The notes below the pieces were generated by a model. The model was not told the origin of the DNA. It saw only the letters and a program-made list of their open reading frames with translations, and did no database searches. From contig NZ_PITQ01000006.1 of the NCBI RefSeq assembly GCF_002834385.1, positions 124,001-188,000 of the forward strand: a stretch of 64,000 nucleotides of DNA. The letters are read 5' to 3'. The DNA is from Rahnella sp. AA (GTDB lineage Bacteria; Pseudomonadota; Gammaproteobacteria; Enterobacterales; Enterobacteriaceae). A program made the translations under genes and the position numbers. Shown one piece after another: positions 18,152-26,771 of the stretch; the first letter of the stretch is position 1, and each line of letters begins with the position of its first letter.

Positions 18152-18196
18152 ATGAAAGAGTGAAACATTATAGTTCACTCTTTCATAGGTTTACAA
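18152..18196 (-). promoter_or_regulatory. sugE promoter with a palindrome over the -10 box
   Basis: A perfect -10 TATAAT (minus strand, 18172-18167) lies 18 bases after a TTGTAA -35 (18196-18191). The -10 sits inside the 9-base spacer of a perfect 13-bp inverted repeat, ATGAAAGAGTGAA (18152-18164) and TTCACTCTTTCAT (18174-18186). The arms look like an operator where a bound repressor would block polymerase. Confidence 0.6.
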
Positions 18197-18199
18197 AAA

Positions 18200-19054
18200 T
18201 CACTCCCCCGGCAAAAACGAATCCTTTTCGGTATGCAGCGTAATGATCGCCGGGCGGAAAAGTTTACCTTTCTGTTCAATGTTAAACATACGGAAATGGC
18301 GGCTTTCCCCGACTTCTGATTCCGGCATCAGCGCAGCGCCCGTCAGGCCGTCGCGGAACATCTCGATCACCAGCCGCGGCTCTGAGACTTTCATGATGAC
18401 ATTCACATCCTTCACTTCTTCATACAACCGGTTGAGCAGGACTTCATAGGTGCCCTCACCGCCCATCCGGTGCAGCATGATCAGCGGAAAACCGGATAAA
18501 TCCGCAAAGGACAATGTGCGGTCGGGCAACGTATCCGCAAGCTCGCCGGAGACCACCGCGACCAGCCTGATAGGCTCGAATTCACGTACATAAAAAGAAC
18601 GCACGTCGGCGGGAGTCTGAATCATCGCCATATCCAGCGTTTTATTCATGACCAGCTCTTCCAGATAGGTGGATTCAGACACCAGAATGTTCGGATCCCA
18701 GTCCGGATTCTTGCGTTACAGATCGAGAAATACGGTATTGAAATAGCGCAGATAAAGATAGGAGACGCCGATACGCACCGTACGTTTCTTTTGTGAGGCA
18801 ATATCGATTGCCTGCTTTGTCACGCTGTTGACCTGATTGAGAATTTCACTGGATTTGCGATACAAAAACCGCCCGGCCTCGGTCAGCACCATTTGTTTGC
18901 TGGTGCGGATAAACAGCGGTGAACCAACCTCCTCCTCCAGTTCATGCAGGCGCTTGCCCAGCGGCGGCTGTGCGATATTCAACACTTTCGCCGCTTTGCT
19001 GATCGACCCCTGCTCTGCGATGGTACAGAAATAGCGCATTCTTTTGAGATCCAT
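18200..19054 (-). pseudogene. LysR-family regulator, interrupted by an in-frame stop
   Basis: Reading one frame from ATG 19054 gives a LysR regulator of about 284 residues, but codon 113 is TAA (18716-18718). The part before it is an intact winged helix-turn-helix (MDLKRMRYFCTIAEQGSISKAAKVLNIAQ...). The part after it, from RKNPDWDPNILVSES on, is a complete LysR effector domain in the same frame. One base change (for example CAA to TAA) explains the break, so the event is recent, or the stop is read through, or it is a sequencing error. It lies downstream of the decarboxylase operon but behind a terminator, and may once have controlled that operon. Confidence 0.8.
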
Positions 19055-19097
19055 CTTATCCTTCCTTTCATTCAGGCCGCGTCATCGCCAGTATACA

Positions 19098-19126
19098 AAA
19101 AGCCACTTCATGATGAAGTGGCTTTT
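19098..19126 (-). terminator. Terminator of the decarboxylase operon
   Basis: AAAAGCCACTTCA (19098-19110) pairs with TGAAGTGGCTTTT (19114-19126) with a 3-base loop; A/T tracts flank both sides. It ends the ubiD-ubiX-DUF554 unit. Confidence 0.9.
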
Positions 19127-19137
19127 GCAGGCAGTGA

Positions 19138-19851
19138 TCAGTGAATGAACAGGCTCCAGTAGTGCGAGATGGGCATCACCAGGATCAGCGCCGGTAATAA
19201 ATTGCCTACCGCAATCGATTTAATTCCGCTGATGCGAAAACCTGCAGCCAGCATAATAAAACCGCCCGCCGCGGTAAAATCTCCCATCATTTGTGCATTG
19301 GTCAGCGGAAGAATAAACACCGCCGCCGAGGCAATAAGGAACTGCACAATCCACTGCGGAATGAAAATCAGCGCGACCGCATAGCCCAGCACGGTGGCGA
19401 AAATCGCCGCAGTAAACAGATCCATAATCGCTTTGACAAACAGAATATTCGGATCATGTGTCATTCCCTCCGTCATGGCGCCGATAATCCCGGTGCCGCT
19501 GGCACAAAACAGGACAATAATCGCGACGAATTTCTCCGTAAATACGCTCTGATCCATGCCGGTATCAGGTGCAAAACGTGAGGCAATGCCCCGGGCCATA
19601 TTCCCCAGGCGGGCAATATAGCGTTCGAGATAAAACAATTCGCCAATGGCTGCGCCGAGAATAACCGACAGGATCACAACGGGCATACTGTGCATTTTGA
19701 CCAGCAGTACAATACCCAACGCCATTGAGCATAATCCGAACGTCTGGGGCAACGAAGTTCGCAGCCGCTCTGGCATTTTTACGCCAAGAAAGCCCCCTAA
19801 CAGGCCGCCGATAATAATGGCACCGCTGTTAACAATAGGTCCAATTAACAT
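19138..19851 (-). CDS. DUF554 (YqgA-like) membrane protein
   Basis: A 237-residue inner-membrane protein with about seven hydrophobic helices, beginning MLIGPIVNSGAIIIGGLLGG. The family (E. coli YqgA) is a predicted transporter or channel of unknown substrate. ATG 19851 is chosen because GGAGTAGAA precedes it; a 43-codon longer frame overlaps ubiX and is unlikely. As the third gene behind the UbiD/UbiX pair it could move an aromatic acid or its product, but that rests on position only. Some hydroxyarylic decarboxylase operons have a small third gene (vdcD/ecdD type); none is seen here. Confidence 0.8.
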   Translation of the reverse strand: MLIGPIVNSGAIIIGGLLGGFLGVKMPERLRTSLPQTFGLCSMALGIVLLVKMHSMPVVILSVILGAAIGELFYLERYIARLGNMARGIASRFAPDTGMDQSVFTEKFVAIIVLFCASGTGIIGAMTEGMTHDPNILFVKAIMDLFTAAIFATVLGYAVALIFIPQWIVQFLIASAAVFILPLTNAQMMGDFTAAGGFIMLAAGFRISGIKSIAVGNLLPALILVMPISHYWSLFIH

Positions 19852-19894
19852 TTCTACTCCGCAAATTTGATATATTGTTATAAATATTTGTCTG

Positions 19895-20461
19895 TTAACT
19901 TTCACCCCAGCGCTTAATATTGGCGATATCCAGATCAAATAAATCCAGAGCCCGCGCCACGCTGTGGTGAATAATGTCATCCACGCTTTCAGGCTTATGA
20001 TAGAGCGCCGGAACCGGCGGGAAAATAATCCCGCCCATTTCAGTCACCGATTGCATATTTTTCAGATGTGAAAGATTCAGCGGTGTTTCCCTGACCATTA
20101 AGACTAACCTGCGCCGCTCTTTTAACACGACATCCGCCGCGCGCGTCAGCAAATTACTGGTCAGCCCGTGAGCAATGGACCCCAAAGTATTCATCGAGCA
20201 CGGCGCAACAATCATCCCGATGGTTTTATAAGAACCACTGGACACCGACGCCCCAAGATTATTGATGGAATGCACTTCATCGGCCAGCCGGATAACATCC
20301 TGCCGTTCGATATCGGTTTCAAGACTCCGCGTCACTTCGGCACCTTTACTGATAATCAGGTGCACTTCAACATCCGTATCCTGCAATATTTCCAGAGCCT
20401 TCATTCCGTACTGGAACCCTGAGGCACCGCTTATCCCGACAATTATCCGCCGTTTACTCAT
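19895..20461 (-). CDS. UbiX-type flavin prenyltransferase
   Basis: A 188-residue enzyme that prenylates FMN to make the cofactor required by the adjacent UbiD decarboxylase. It carries the FMN-binding GISGASG (9-15), the conserved [15 protein letters not shown] and the C-terminal [23 protein letters not shown] block typical of VdcB/Pad1-type proteins. It starts 10 bases after the ubiD stop. It could be called vdcB or ecdB by context; the reaction is the same. The DUF554 gene follows 43 bases after its stop. Confidence 0.9.
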   Translation of the reverse strand: MSKRRIIVGISGASGFQYGMKALEILQDTDVEVHLIISKGAEVTRSLETDIERQDVIRLADEVHSINNLGASVSSGSYKTIGMIVAPCSMNTLGSIAHGLTSNLLTRAADVVLKERRRLVLMVRETPLNLSHLKNMQSVTEMGGIIFPPVPALYHKPESVDDIIHHSVARALDLFDLDIANIKRWGES

Positions 20462-20471
20462 TTTTACTTCC

Positions 20472-21968
20472 TTACTTAAAATCTGGCAGGAATTTCTTCA
20501 CATCAACTTCTTTAAATTTAGAACGTTCGAAATGCGCTTTCAGATGGAAAGGAACGGTGCAGTCGAAGATCGTTTTGCATGACATCCCTTCCTGCAGAAT
20601 GCTCGGGCTGTACGCCGGATTTTGTGAAGGATCCAGCGGATGGCAGCGTACGCCGGGGATTGTCGCAATATCCACATCGCCCTGGAAGCGGGTTTGCATC
20701 GCCCACAGAATGTCGTCGGTATCGAAAATGTCCACATCTTCATCGACCAGAATGACGTGCTTCAGCTCGGAAAAAGCAGCAAACGCCAGCAATGCGGCCT
20801 GACGCTGACGACCTTCATCTGCCGGTGATGCTTTCTTAAATTGCAGCACAGCCAGCAGTTTGCCGCCGCCGGAAGTATGAGCGTGCACATTCAGCACGCG
20901 ACCAGGCATTGCACGGTCGATCATATCCAGAATACTGGCTTCGGTCGGAATACCGGCCATGCTGACGTGTTCACCGCTTGGGCCAAGTGTGGTTTGCAGA
21001 ATCGGATTTCTGCGGTGCGTTACGGCTTTCACTTTAATGACCGGCAGTGCCGCTTTCGCTTCACCGGTATAACCCGGGAACTCAGGCATCGCTTTACCGG
21101 TATTTGTATTCTGGTCTTCACGGACGCGCACGTTGGGCAGCAGTTCGCCTTCGATAACAATCTCAGCATGCGCAATGGCTTTTTCGTCGATGGATACGCA
21201 GTGTGTCAGTTCAACCGCTTTGCCGCGCAGTGCACCGGCAATGCTCAGTTCGTTGAAACCGAGCGGCGTGGTTGGCGGCTCGAAGCAGGCCGCAATTTCA
21301 ATCGCCGGATCTACACCAATACTGATGGAAATCGGCAGCGGTTTACCCGCACGTTCGGCTTTTTCACGGAAGGCATCAATATGGCGGCCCGGGGTCAGCC
21401 ACATAGAAAGCTCGTCGCGGCTCTGGATGCACAGGCGGTGAATCGTGATATCGGACTCTTTGGTTTCCGGGTCAGAGGCGTAGCACATGCCCATAGTGAA
21501 ATACGGACCCGCGTCTTCTTCAGTATTGGTCGGCGCAGGCAACAATGTACGCAGGTCAAAATTCGGATCATCCGCCAGATACGTCACTTCCTGGCATGGC
21601 GCAGTGCCACGGTCAATCACGACCGGTGCAATGGCGTTTTTTACCGAGTCTTTCAGCAGAAAACCCAGTCTTTCCGGCGCACAGTTCAGGAGGTAGCCGG
21701 CACGTTCACGGGTGGACATCAGGCCAGTGACAACACGGACTCCCGGAAACCCTTTGATGGTGTTGAACATCATTGCCGGGCCTTTGCGGGTCGGGCGTTC
21801 GCAGGTACCACCGGCACCGACGTAACGGTAAACGCCGGACAATTCCGCATGAGGATCGACTTCCACATCGGTGCTGACCATTTCGCCCGGCAGGCTTTCT
21901 AAAAATTTAATCGCGGACCGGAGATCGTGCACATTATTATTTTGAGGGTGGGTTTCATTTTTAGACAT
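20472..21968 (-). CDS. UbiD-family hydroxyarylic acid decarboxylase (AroY/LpdC-like)
   Basis: A 498-residue prenyl-FMN-dependent non-oxidative decarboxylase. Blocks such as [61 protein letters not shown] and [18 protein letters not shown] closely follow the protocatechuate decarboxylase AroY of Klebsiella and gallate decarboxylases. Likely reactions are gallate to pyrogallol or protocatechuate to catechol. With a tannase 6 kb away, gallate is an attractive substrate but not proven. First gene of the operon; the 259 bases upstream are AT-rich and should hold the promoter. The UbiX gene beside it supplies the cofactor. Confidence 0.88.
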   Translation of the reverse strand: MSKNETHPQNNNVHDLRSAIKFLESLPGEMVSTDVEVDPHAELSGVYRYVGAGGTCERPTRKGPAMMFNTIKGFPGVRVVTGLMSTRERAGYLLNCAPERLGFLLKDSVKNAIAPVVIDRGTAPCQEVTYLADDPNFDLRTLLPAPTNTEEDAGPYFTMGMCYASDPETKESDITIHRLCIQSRDELSMWLTPGRHIDAFREKAERAGKPLPISISIGVDPAIEIAACFEPPTTPLGFNELSIAGALRGKAVELTHCVSIDEKAIAHAEIVIEGELLPNVRVREDQNTNTGKAMPEFPGYTGEAKAALPVIKVKAVTHRRNPILQTTLGPSGEHVSMAGIPTEASILDMIDRAMPGRVLNVHAHTSGGGKLLAVLQFKKASPADEGRQRQAALLAFAAFSELKHVILVDEDVDIFDTDDILWAMQTRFQGDVDIATIPGVRCHPLDPSQNPAYSPSILQEGMSCKTIFDCTVPFHLKAHFERSKFKEVDVKKFLPDFK

Positions 21969-22166
21969 ATTATTTTCCTGGTAAGGATATATTCAATTCA
22001 AGAGGAGGTTGTTATTTCACCGCCGCAGTCAATATATATTCACGAGGAAAATTCAAAAAGTACCGTTTAAATTCACCAACTAAACCTTTTTGGTTTATAT
22101 CTGTATTTTAATTATCCCTTAACAAATAAAAACACATAATAATAACTTCCCGGATTAATGAGGGGT

Positions 22167-22202
22167 AATTTGAGTGACCGGGATCACCTTGTCACTCAAA
22201 TT
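22167..22202. repeat. 12-bp inverted repeat between kinase gene and ubiD operon
   Basis: AATTTGAGTGAC (22167-22178) is mirrored exactly by GTCACTCAAATT (22191-22202), spacer 12 bases. It starts 26 bases beyond the histidine kinase stop. On the minus strand no T run follows the stem, so it is not a standard terminator; it may be a regulator site for the decarboxylase promoter. Confidence 0.5.
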
Positions 22203-22227
22203 AAAAAAAGCTATTTCCGATAGCGCC

Positions 22228-23694
22228 TTAAACCGGCACAGAAAACTGGAAGCACGCACCGTGTTTAGGCTGATCAATAAGCGTAATGTTGCTGCCGTGA
22301 AGCTGAAGGATGCGGTGAACTATCATCAGCCCCAGCCCGCCAGCACGATGTTTATTGGTGCTGAGAATGGAAGGCCGGACGAACAGGCTGTCTTTCAGCT
22401 CCGGCGCAATACCCGGCCCGGTATCTTTCAGCTGTACCATCACCTGTCCTTCGTTCTGCCACAATTTTATTTCAATCGTGCCACCTTCCGGCGTAAAACG
22501 GATCGCGTTATCCAGAAGATTGGTCAGCACCCGCTCAATCATGCCCAGATCGGCATTCACCAGCGGGATCCCCGGAGTGATGTCGGCCAGCAGCTTCTGC
22601 CCGCGCGTTTCGGTCGCCAGTTCAAATTTCTGAAAGACGTCCTGTACCAGTTCGCTTAAGGAAAACGGCTCTTTCTGCGGTTTCACCACGCCATACTCCA
22701 GCCGCGCCAGCTCGAATAATTCCTGTGCCAGTCGCCCGACTTTCTTACTCTGCGTCAGCGCAATGCTCAGATAACGCTGCCGGTCTTCATTACTCAGATT
22801 GTCCGATTTCATCGACAACGTTTCCAGATAACCGTGCAGCGAGGTCAGCGGTGTACGCAGGTCATGGGAAATGTTTGCGATGAATTCACGCCGTTGCTGA
22901 TCCTGCAACATCAGGCTTTGCCACTGTTGATCGATACGTTTCGCCAGCGCGATAAACGCCTGCTGGAGCTGTGCCACTTCATCGCGCGGCGCACCTGCCG
23001 GAATGTCGGTTTTTGCCAGCACCTGAATGGCGTCCATACCACCGGTATCCAGCCGGGCAATCTGCGCGGTCAGTTTACGCACCGGGCGCGTCACCCAGCG
23101 AAACGCCAGCGCCCCGGCCAGTAAACCAAACAACGCCACCAGCGCAGTGGAACGCAGCGCCAGATAAATCGATGACTGGTACTGCGCGTCACTGGTCAGC
23201 GTGGTATAAGCATCGCCCAGCAACACAATGTAAACATAGCCTTTAGTGACGCCATCCACCTGCAACGGCGCGGCGCTAAAGACCTGGCGGGTCTGTGGAT
23301 CGCGGGGGTTCTCACCGTAGATCGGCATTTTCGCGCCATTCAGCAGGGCGTTAACCGGTGTTAAATCAATCTTTTGCTGCCGTAACCGCCCGGCAGGTGC
23401 CGCATTGCCGACGATATTCCCGTCTTTATCCAGCAGATAAACTTCTACGCTCGGGTTGACCGCCATCAGCTGATTAAACAGTGAATGCACCGCTTTCGGA
23501 TCCCAGTCACCCTGGCTGAGCAGCGGATTATTGGCGGCAATTTGTGTCGCCAGATTGGCCGATAATCGCTGGATCACCGCCTGGCTGTACTGCGTACTGG
23601 TACGCACCTGCATGTAGCCGGAAAGCGCGCAGCAGGCGAGCAACAACAGCATGAATACCAGCGTCAGTCTTTGTGCCAGTGTGAGTTTTTTCAT
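22228..23694 (-). CDS. Two-component sensor histidine kinase
   Basis: A 488-residue membrane kinase. Two membrane helices (about 8-28 and 178-198) flank a 150-residue periplasmic sensor; then HAMP (about 199-255), HisKA with the phospho-accepting H277 in FIANISHDLRTPL, and HATPase_c with NLLDNAIRF (N box), DTGPGIAPE (G1) and GGLGLMIVHR (G2). It starts 3 bases after the response regulator stop. The signal is unknown. Its ATG has a moderate ribosome site. It resembles BaeS/CpxA-like kinases in layout but I do not recognise an ortholog. Confidence 0.88.
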   Translation of the reverse strand: MKKLTLAQRLTLVFMLLLLACCALSGYMQVRTSTQYSQAVIQRLSANLATQIAANNPLLSQGDWDPKAVHSLFNQLMAVNPSVEVYLLDKDGNIVGNAAPAGRLRQQKIDLTPVNALLNGAKMPIYGENPRDPQTRQVFSAAPLQVDGVTKGYVYIVLLGDAYTTLTSDAQYQSSIYLALRSTALVALFGLLAGALAFRWVTRPVRKLTAQIARLDTGGMDAIQVLAKTDIPAGAPRDEVAQLQQAFIALAKRIDQQWQSLMLQDQQRREFIANISHDLRTPLTSLHGYLETLSMKSDNLSNEDRQRYLSIALTQSKKVGRLAQELFELARLEYGVVKPQKEPFSLSELVQDVFQKFELATETRGQKLLADITPGIPLVNADLGMIERVLTNLLDNAIRFTPEGGTIEIKLWQNEGQVMVQLKDTGPGIAPELKDSLFVRPSILSTNKHRAGGLGLMIVHRILQLHGSNITLIDQPKHGACFQFSVPV

Positions 23695-23697
23695 GGT

Positions 23698-24420
23698 TTA
23701 TCCTTGCGCGTCTTGCGCAGAATTGGCGAACTTATACCCTTTTCCCCACACGGTCAGAATGCGTTCCGGCTCAGCCGGATTGGCCTCTATCTTAATGCGC
23801 AACCGGTTGATATGGGTGTTCACCGTATGCTCATACCCTTCGTGTTCATATCCCCAAACCTGATTTAACAGGCTAAGACGCGAAAACACTTTGCCGGGGT
23901 TTTTGGCAAAGAAATACAGCAGATCAAACTCACGCGGTGTCAGCTCAACCGGTTGTTCATTCAGCATCACTTCGCGGGCGATAGGGTCAATCGCCAGCCC
24001 GGCGAAACGCAGCGTACCGGCATCCATTTTCATGTTCCGGCTCATGGCTTCCTGACGCCGAAACAGCGCCTTGACCCGGGCCACCAGTTCCAGCATCGAA
24101 AACGGTTTCGCCAGATAGTCATCAGCCCCCAGTTCCAGCCCGAGCACGCGGTGCACTTCACTCGAACGCGCGCTGATAATAATGATCGGCGTGTAGCGCG
24201 TCATGTTGCGGGCACGGCGGCAGATTTCCAGCCCGTCCACCCCCGGCAGCATCAGGTCGAGGATCAGCGCATCCCATCCCCCTTTTTCCAGCAACGCCAC
24301 GCCCAGATTGCCATCCGCAGCGTGAGTAATTTCATAACCTTCATCGCGCAAATGCAAACTCAGCAATTCCGCGATATCCCCATCATCTTCGACAATCAGA
24401 ATCTTTTTCGTCTTATCCAT
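23698..24420 (-). CDS. OmpR-family response regulator
   Basis: A 240-residue DNA-binding regulator. The receiver domain (about 6-120) has the acidic pocket EDD (11-13), phospho-accepting D55 in LILDLMLPG and Lys in AKPFSM. The C-terminal winged helix (about 140-232) ends with the OmpR signature HINRLRIKIEANPAEPERILTVWGKGYKF. It is co-transcribed with the downstream kinase. The 159 bases upstream are shared with the divergent cytochrome b operon, which is a plausible target but is not demonstrated. Confidence 0.9.
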   Translation of the reverse strand: MDKTKKILIVEDDGDIAELLSLHLRDEGYEITHAADGNLGVALLEKGGWDALILDLMLPGVDGLEICRRARNMTRYTPIIIISARSSEVHRVLGLELGADDYLAKPFSMLELVARVKALFRRQEAMSRNMKMDAGTLRFAGLAIDPIAREVMLNEQPVELTPREFDLLYFFAKNPGKVFSRLSLLNQVWGYEHEGYEHTVNTHINRLRIKIEANPAEPERILTVWGKGYKFANSAQDAQG

Positions 24421-24579
24421 TGCGTCATCCCGGTCCGCTTTATTGATTCGTTTTCTGGTTTCAGTCTACACAAGCGACTGCCCCTGAGTTATCACATTTT
24501 ATTTAACTTTGCGTGAGGTCTCGGGGAACAAATCTGCTCAATAATTTCAACATCACAGGGCAGATGGCAGGGATTCATC

Positions 24580-25206
24580 ATGACAGTTCACACTGATTTA
24601 CCGACTCAGTCGAAACCCAAACCGGCCATCGTCCATCCGTTATGGCTGCGTCTGGCCCACTGGCTGAATGCACTGGCGGTGCTGATTATGGTCACCAGTG
24701 GCTGGCAAATTTATAACGCCTCGCCTTTGTTCGATTTCGACTTCCCGACCACCATCACCCTCGGTGGCTGGCTTGGCGGTGCAATCCAGTGGCATTTCGC
24801 CGGCATGTGGCTGTTTGGTTTCAACGGTTTGTTTTATCTGCTGATGAATATTGTCACGGGCCGGATGAAACGCAAATTCTGGCCACTGACGCCGCGCGGC
24901 ATCTTTAATGACCTGCGCGATGCGGTACGCGGCAGGCTAAAACACGACGATTTGAATCACTACAACATGGTCCAGCGCGCGGCTTACATCTTCGTGATGT
25001 TTGACGGCATCGTGCTGGTACTTTCCGGCCTGGTGGTATGGAAATCCGTACAGTTTCCCCTGTTGCGTGAACTGCTTGGCGGGTTTGATACCGCACGCTA
25101 CGTGCACTTTTTAGCGATGGCATCGTTAGTGGGGTTTGTAGTTTTGCATCTGGTCATGGTGGCGCTGGTGCCGAAAACCCTGATTGCCATGCTGCGCGGA
25201 CGTTAA
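24580..25206 (+). CDS. Cytochrome b561-type membrane subunit
   Basis: A 208-residue integral membrane cytochrome b with four helices (about 20-45, 65-90, 125-150, 165-195). Histidines suited to haem ligation lie in LRLAHWLNAL, IQWHFAGMW, YVHFLAMAS and VVLHLVMVAL. It likely passes electrons between the quinone pool and the molybdopterin protein encoded next. The stop lies 10 bases before the next ATG. It plays the part YedZ/MsrQ plays for YedY/MsrP, but is a different family (cytochrome b/b6-like). Confidence 0.85.
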   Translation: MTVHTDLPTQSKPKPAIVHPLWLRLAHWLNALAVLIMVTSGWQIYNASPLFDFDFPTTITLGGWLGGAIQWHFAGMWLFGFNGLFYLLMNIVTGRMKRKFWPLTPRGIFNDLRDAVRGRLKHDDLNHYNMVQRAAYIFVMFDGIVLVLSGLVVWKSVQFPLLRELLGGFDTARYVHFLAMASLVGFVVLHLVMVALVPKTLIAMLRGR

Positions 25207-25216
25207 GGAAAGCCCG

Positions 25217-26020
25217 ATGAAAAATATTATTAAAAAAAGCATCAGCCAGATTTTCAGCCCTTCCGACAGCGAAGCGATTTTGCGGGAAGCTAAAAAACAG
25301 ATCATCCGTGAACTTGATGCCCCCTCCCGACGCCTGTTTTTACAACGCGGGCTCACGCTGGGTGGCGTGGCAATGCTGACTGGTTGCGATATCAGCGACA
25401 ACGCCAGTGTAGAAACGGCACTGGGTAAGATTTCCGGTTTCAACGATCGCGTTCAGGGCTGGCTGTTTGGTTCCACTCGTCTCGCGCCGGTTTATGCCGA
25501 ATCGATGATCACCCGCCCGTTTCCGTTTAACGCTTTTTATGCAGAAGACGACGCACCGGACGTTGATGGCACGGCCTATCGCCTGAAAATTGCCGGTCTG
25601 GCGTTAGATAAACGTGAATGGTCGCTGCCGGCGCTTTACAAGATGGCGCAGGTCAGCCAGGTGACGCGGCATATTTGCGTGGAAGGCTGGAGCGCAATCG
25701 GCAAATGGGGCGGCGTGCCGTTTGGTGATTTTTTACGGCTGATTGGTGCCGACCTCACGGCGGAATACGTCAGTTTCAAATGTGCCGACGAGTATTACAC
25801 CAGCATTGATATGGCGACAGCGCTGCACCCGCAAACCCTGCTGGCGCTGACATACGACGGCCAGATACTGCCGCGTAAATACGGCTTCCCGATGAAACTC
25901 CGGATGCCAACCAAGCTCGGCTATAAGAATCCGAAACACATCGAAGTGATTGAAATTACCAATAAGTACACCGGTGGCTACTGGGAAGATCAGGGCTACA
26001 ACTGGTTTGGTGGAAGTTAG
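25217..26020 (+). CDS. Molybdopterin-dependent oxidoreductase (sulfite-oxidase fold), Tat substrate
   Basis: A 267-residue protein of the YedY/MsrP-like oxidoreductase family. A Tat-type motif SRRLFLQRG (37-45) precedes a short hydrophobic stretch ending LTGC57, so it may be a Tat-exported lipoprotein. The molybdenum-ligating cysteine is C154 in RHICVEGWSAIGKWGG, followed by KCADEYYTSIDM and YGFPMKLRMPTKLGYKNPK. ATG 25217 has AAGGA in front; the longer frame starts inside the cytochrome gene. The substrate is unknown. The operon partner downstream is an MXKDX-repeat protein, a recurrent neighbour of this enzyme type. Confidence 0.85.
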   Translation: MKNIIKKSISQIFSPSDSEAILREAKKQIIRELDAPSRRLFLQRGLTLGGVAMLTGCDISDNASVETALGKISGFNDRVQGWLFGSTRLAPVYAESMITRPFPFNAFYAEDDAPDVDGTAYRLKIAGLALDKREWSLPALYKMAQVSQVTRHICVEGWSAIGKWGGVPFGDFLRLIGADLTAEYVSFKCADEYYTSIDMATALHPQTLLALTYDGQILPRKYGFPMKLRMPTKLGYKNPKHIEVIEITNKYTGGYWEDQGYNWFGGS

Positions 26021-26069
26021 AACACACGACGACGATCTCAATAAAACCCAACAGAGAAAAGGAATAACC

Positions 26070-26321
26070 ATGAAAAAGTTAACAGTAATGATGATGTCTG
26101 CCTGCCTGATGATGGGCGTAGTGAGCACCACTTATGCCGCAGACGCGATGATGAAAAAAGATACGATGGGCCACATGTCCAAAGACTGCATGAAGAAGGA
26201 CAGCATGAGTAAAGAGGCGATGAGCAAAGATTGCATGTCAAAAGACAAAATGTCGAAAGACTCTATGAAGAAAGACACCATGTCGAAAGATGCCATGAAA
26301 AAAGGCGCGATGAGCCAGTAA
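26070..26321 (+). CDS. Pentapeptide MXKDX repeat protein
   Basis: An 83-residue exported protein. A signal peptide (about 1-24, ending TTYAADA) is followed almost entirely by repeats of the form M-(K/S)-K-(D/E)-x, about ten copies, for example MSKDC, MKKDS and MSKEA. Such MXKDX proteins are a named family of unknown function. The methionines (and a few cysteines) would suit metal binding or methionine oxidation. It follows the molybdopterin enzyme gene by 49 bases with ribosome site AAAAGGAA. Unusual composition: Met, Lys, Asp and Ser make up almost all of the mature part. Confidence 0.9.
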   Translation: MKKLTVMMMSACLMMGVVSTTYAADAMMKKDTMGHMSKDCMKKDSMSKEAMSKDCMSKDKMSKDSMKKDTMSKDAMKKGAMSQ

Positions 26322-26354
26322 AACAGCGTTTCTGTCTTTATTGCCTGAACAAAA

Positions 26355-26388
26355 AACGCCTCCGCGTATCTCAACCGGAGGCGTTTTT
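26355..26388 (+). terminator. Terminator of cytochrome b operon
   Basis: AACGCCTCCG (26355-26364) pairs with CGGAGGCGTT (26376-26385), followed by TTT and preceded by AAAA. Confidence 0.88.
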
Positions 26389-26470
26389 CATTGGCGGTCG
26401 CCCCGCCCTTTCCGGCCAGCAGAACCGCACATCCTCTGTCTGCGACGGTTGAGTTTAGCGCTTATTATGC

Positions 26471-26504
26471 GTAGTATATAAAACATATATGATTCGTATA
26501 CTAC
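26471..26504. promoter_or_regulatory. Operator-like inverted repeat before the ParD-like gene
   Basis: GTAGTATA (26471-26478) and TATACTAC (26497-26504) form an 8-bp inverted repeat spaced by 18 AT-rich bases. It ends 12 bases before the ATG. The position suits autoregulation by the ParD-like protein, as in toxin-antitoxin operons. Confidence 0.5.
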
Positions 26505-26516
26505 CGAGGTAACCCA

Positions 26517-26771
26517 ATGGGTATCATCAAGATTTCAGAGCTGATGCACGAGAATCTGCGTATCGCCAGCCTGGCTTATACACGCTCGATGAATGCGCAG
26601 GCCGAGCACTGGATGAAGATCGGCATGCTGATGGAGACGCATCCCGACATGACCCACAGCGAAATTTCGCAGTTGCTGGTGCGTTGCAGCGTGGAGTCTG
26701 ATGAGAACGCCGGCAGTATCCGTACGCTGTTAAACGTGGGTGGCACACACAGGAAGGCAAGCAATGAATAA
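26517..26771 (+). CDS. ParD-like antitoxin-family protein
   Basis: An 84-residue protein of the ParD_like family (MGIIKISELMHENLRIASLAYTRSMNAQAEHWMKIGMLMETHPDMT...). The N-terminal part resembles a ribbon-helix-helix DNA-binding unit. There is no ParE toxin; instead the stop overlaps the start of a methionine aminopeptidase gene by 8 bases. This pairing recurs in proteobacteria, and the function is unknown. GAGGT precedes the ATG, and an inverted repeat lies in the promoter. Confidence 0.82.
   Translation: MGIIKISELMHENLRIASLAYTRSMNAQAEHWMKIGMLMETHPDMTHSEISQLLVRCSVESDENAGSIRTLLNVGGTHRKASNE

Noticed and set aside
20841-21902. 353-codon plus-strand frame opposite ubiD
   Set aside because: Antisense shadow of the decarboxylase gene, with no family features.
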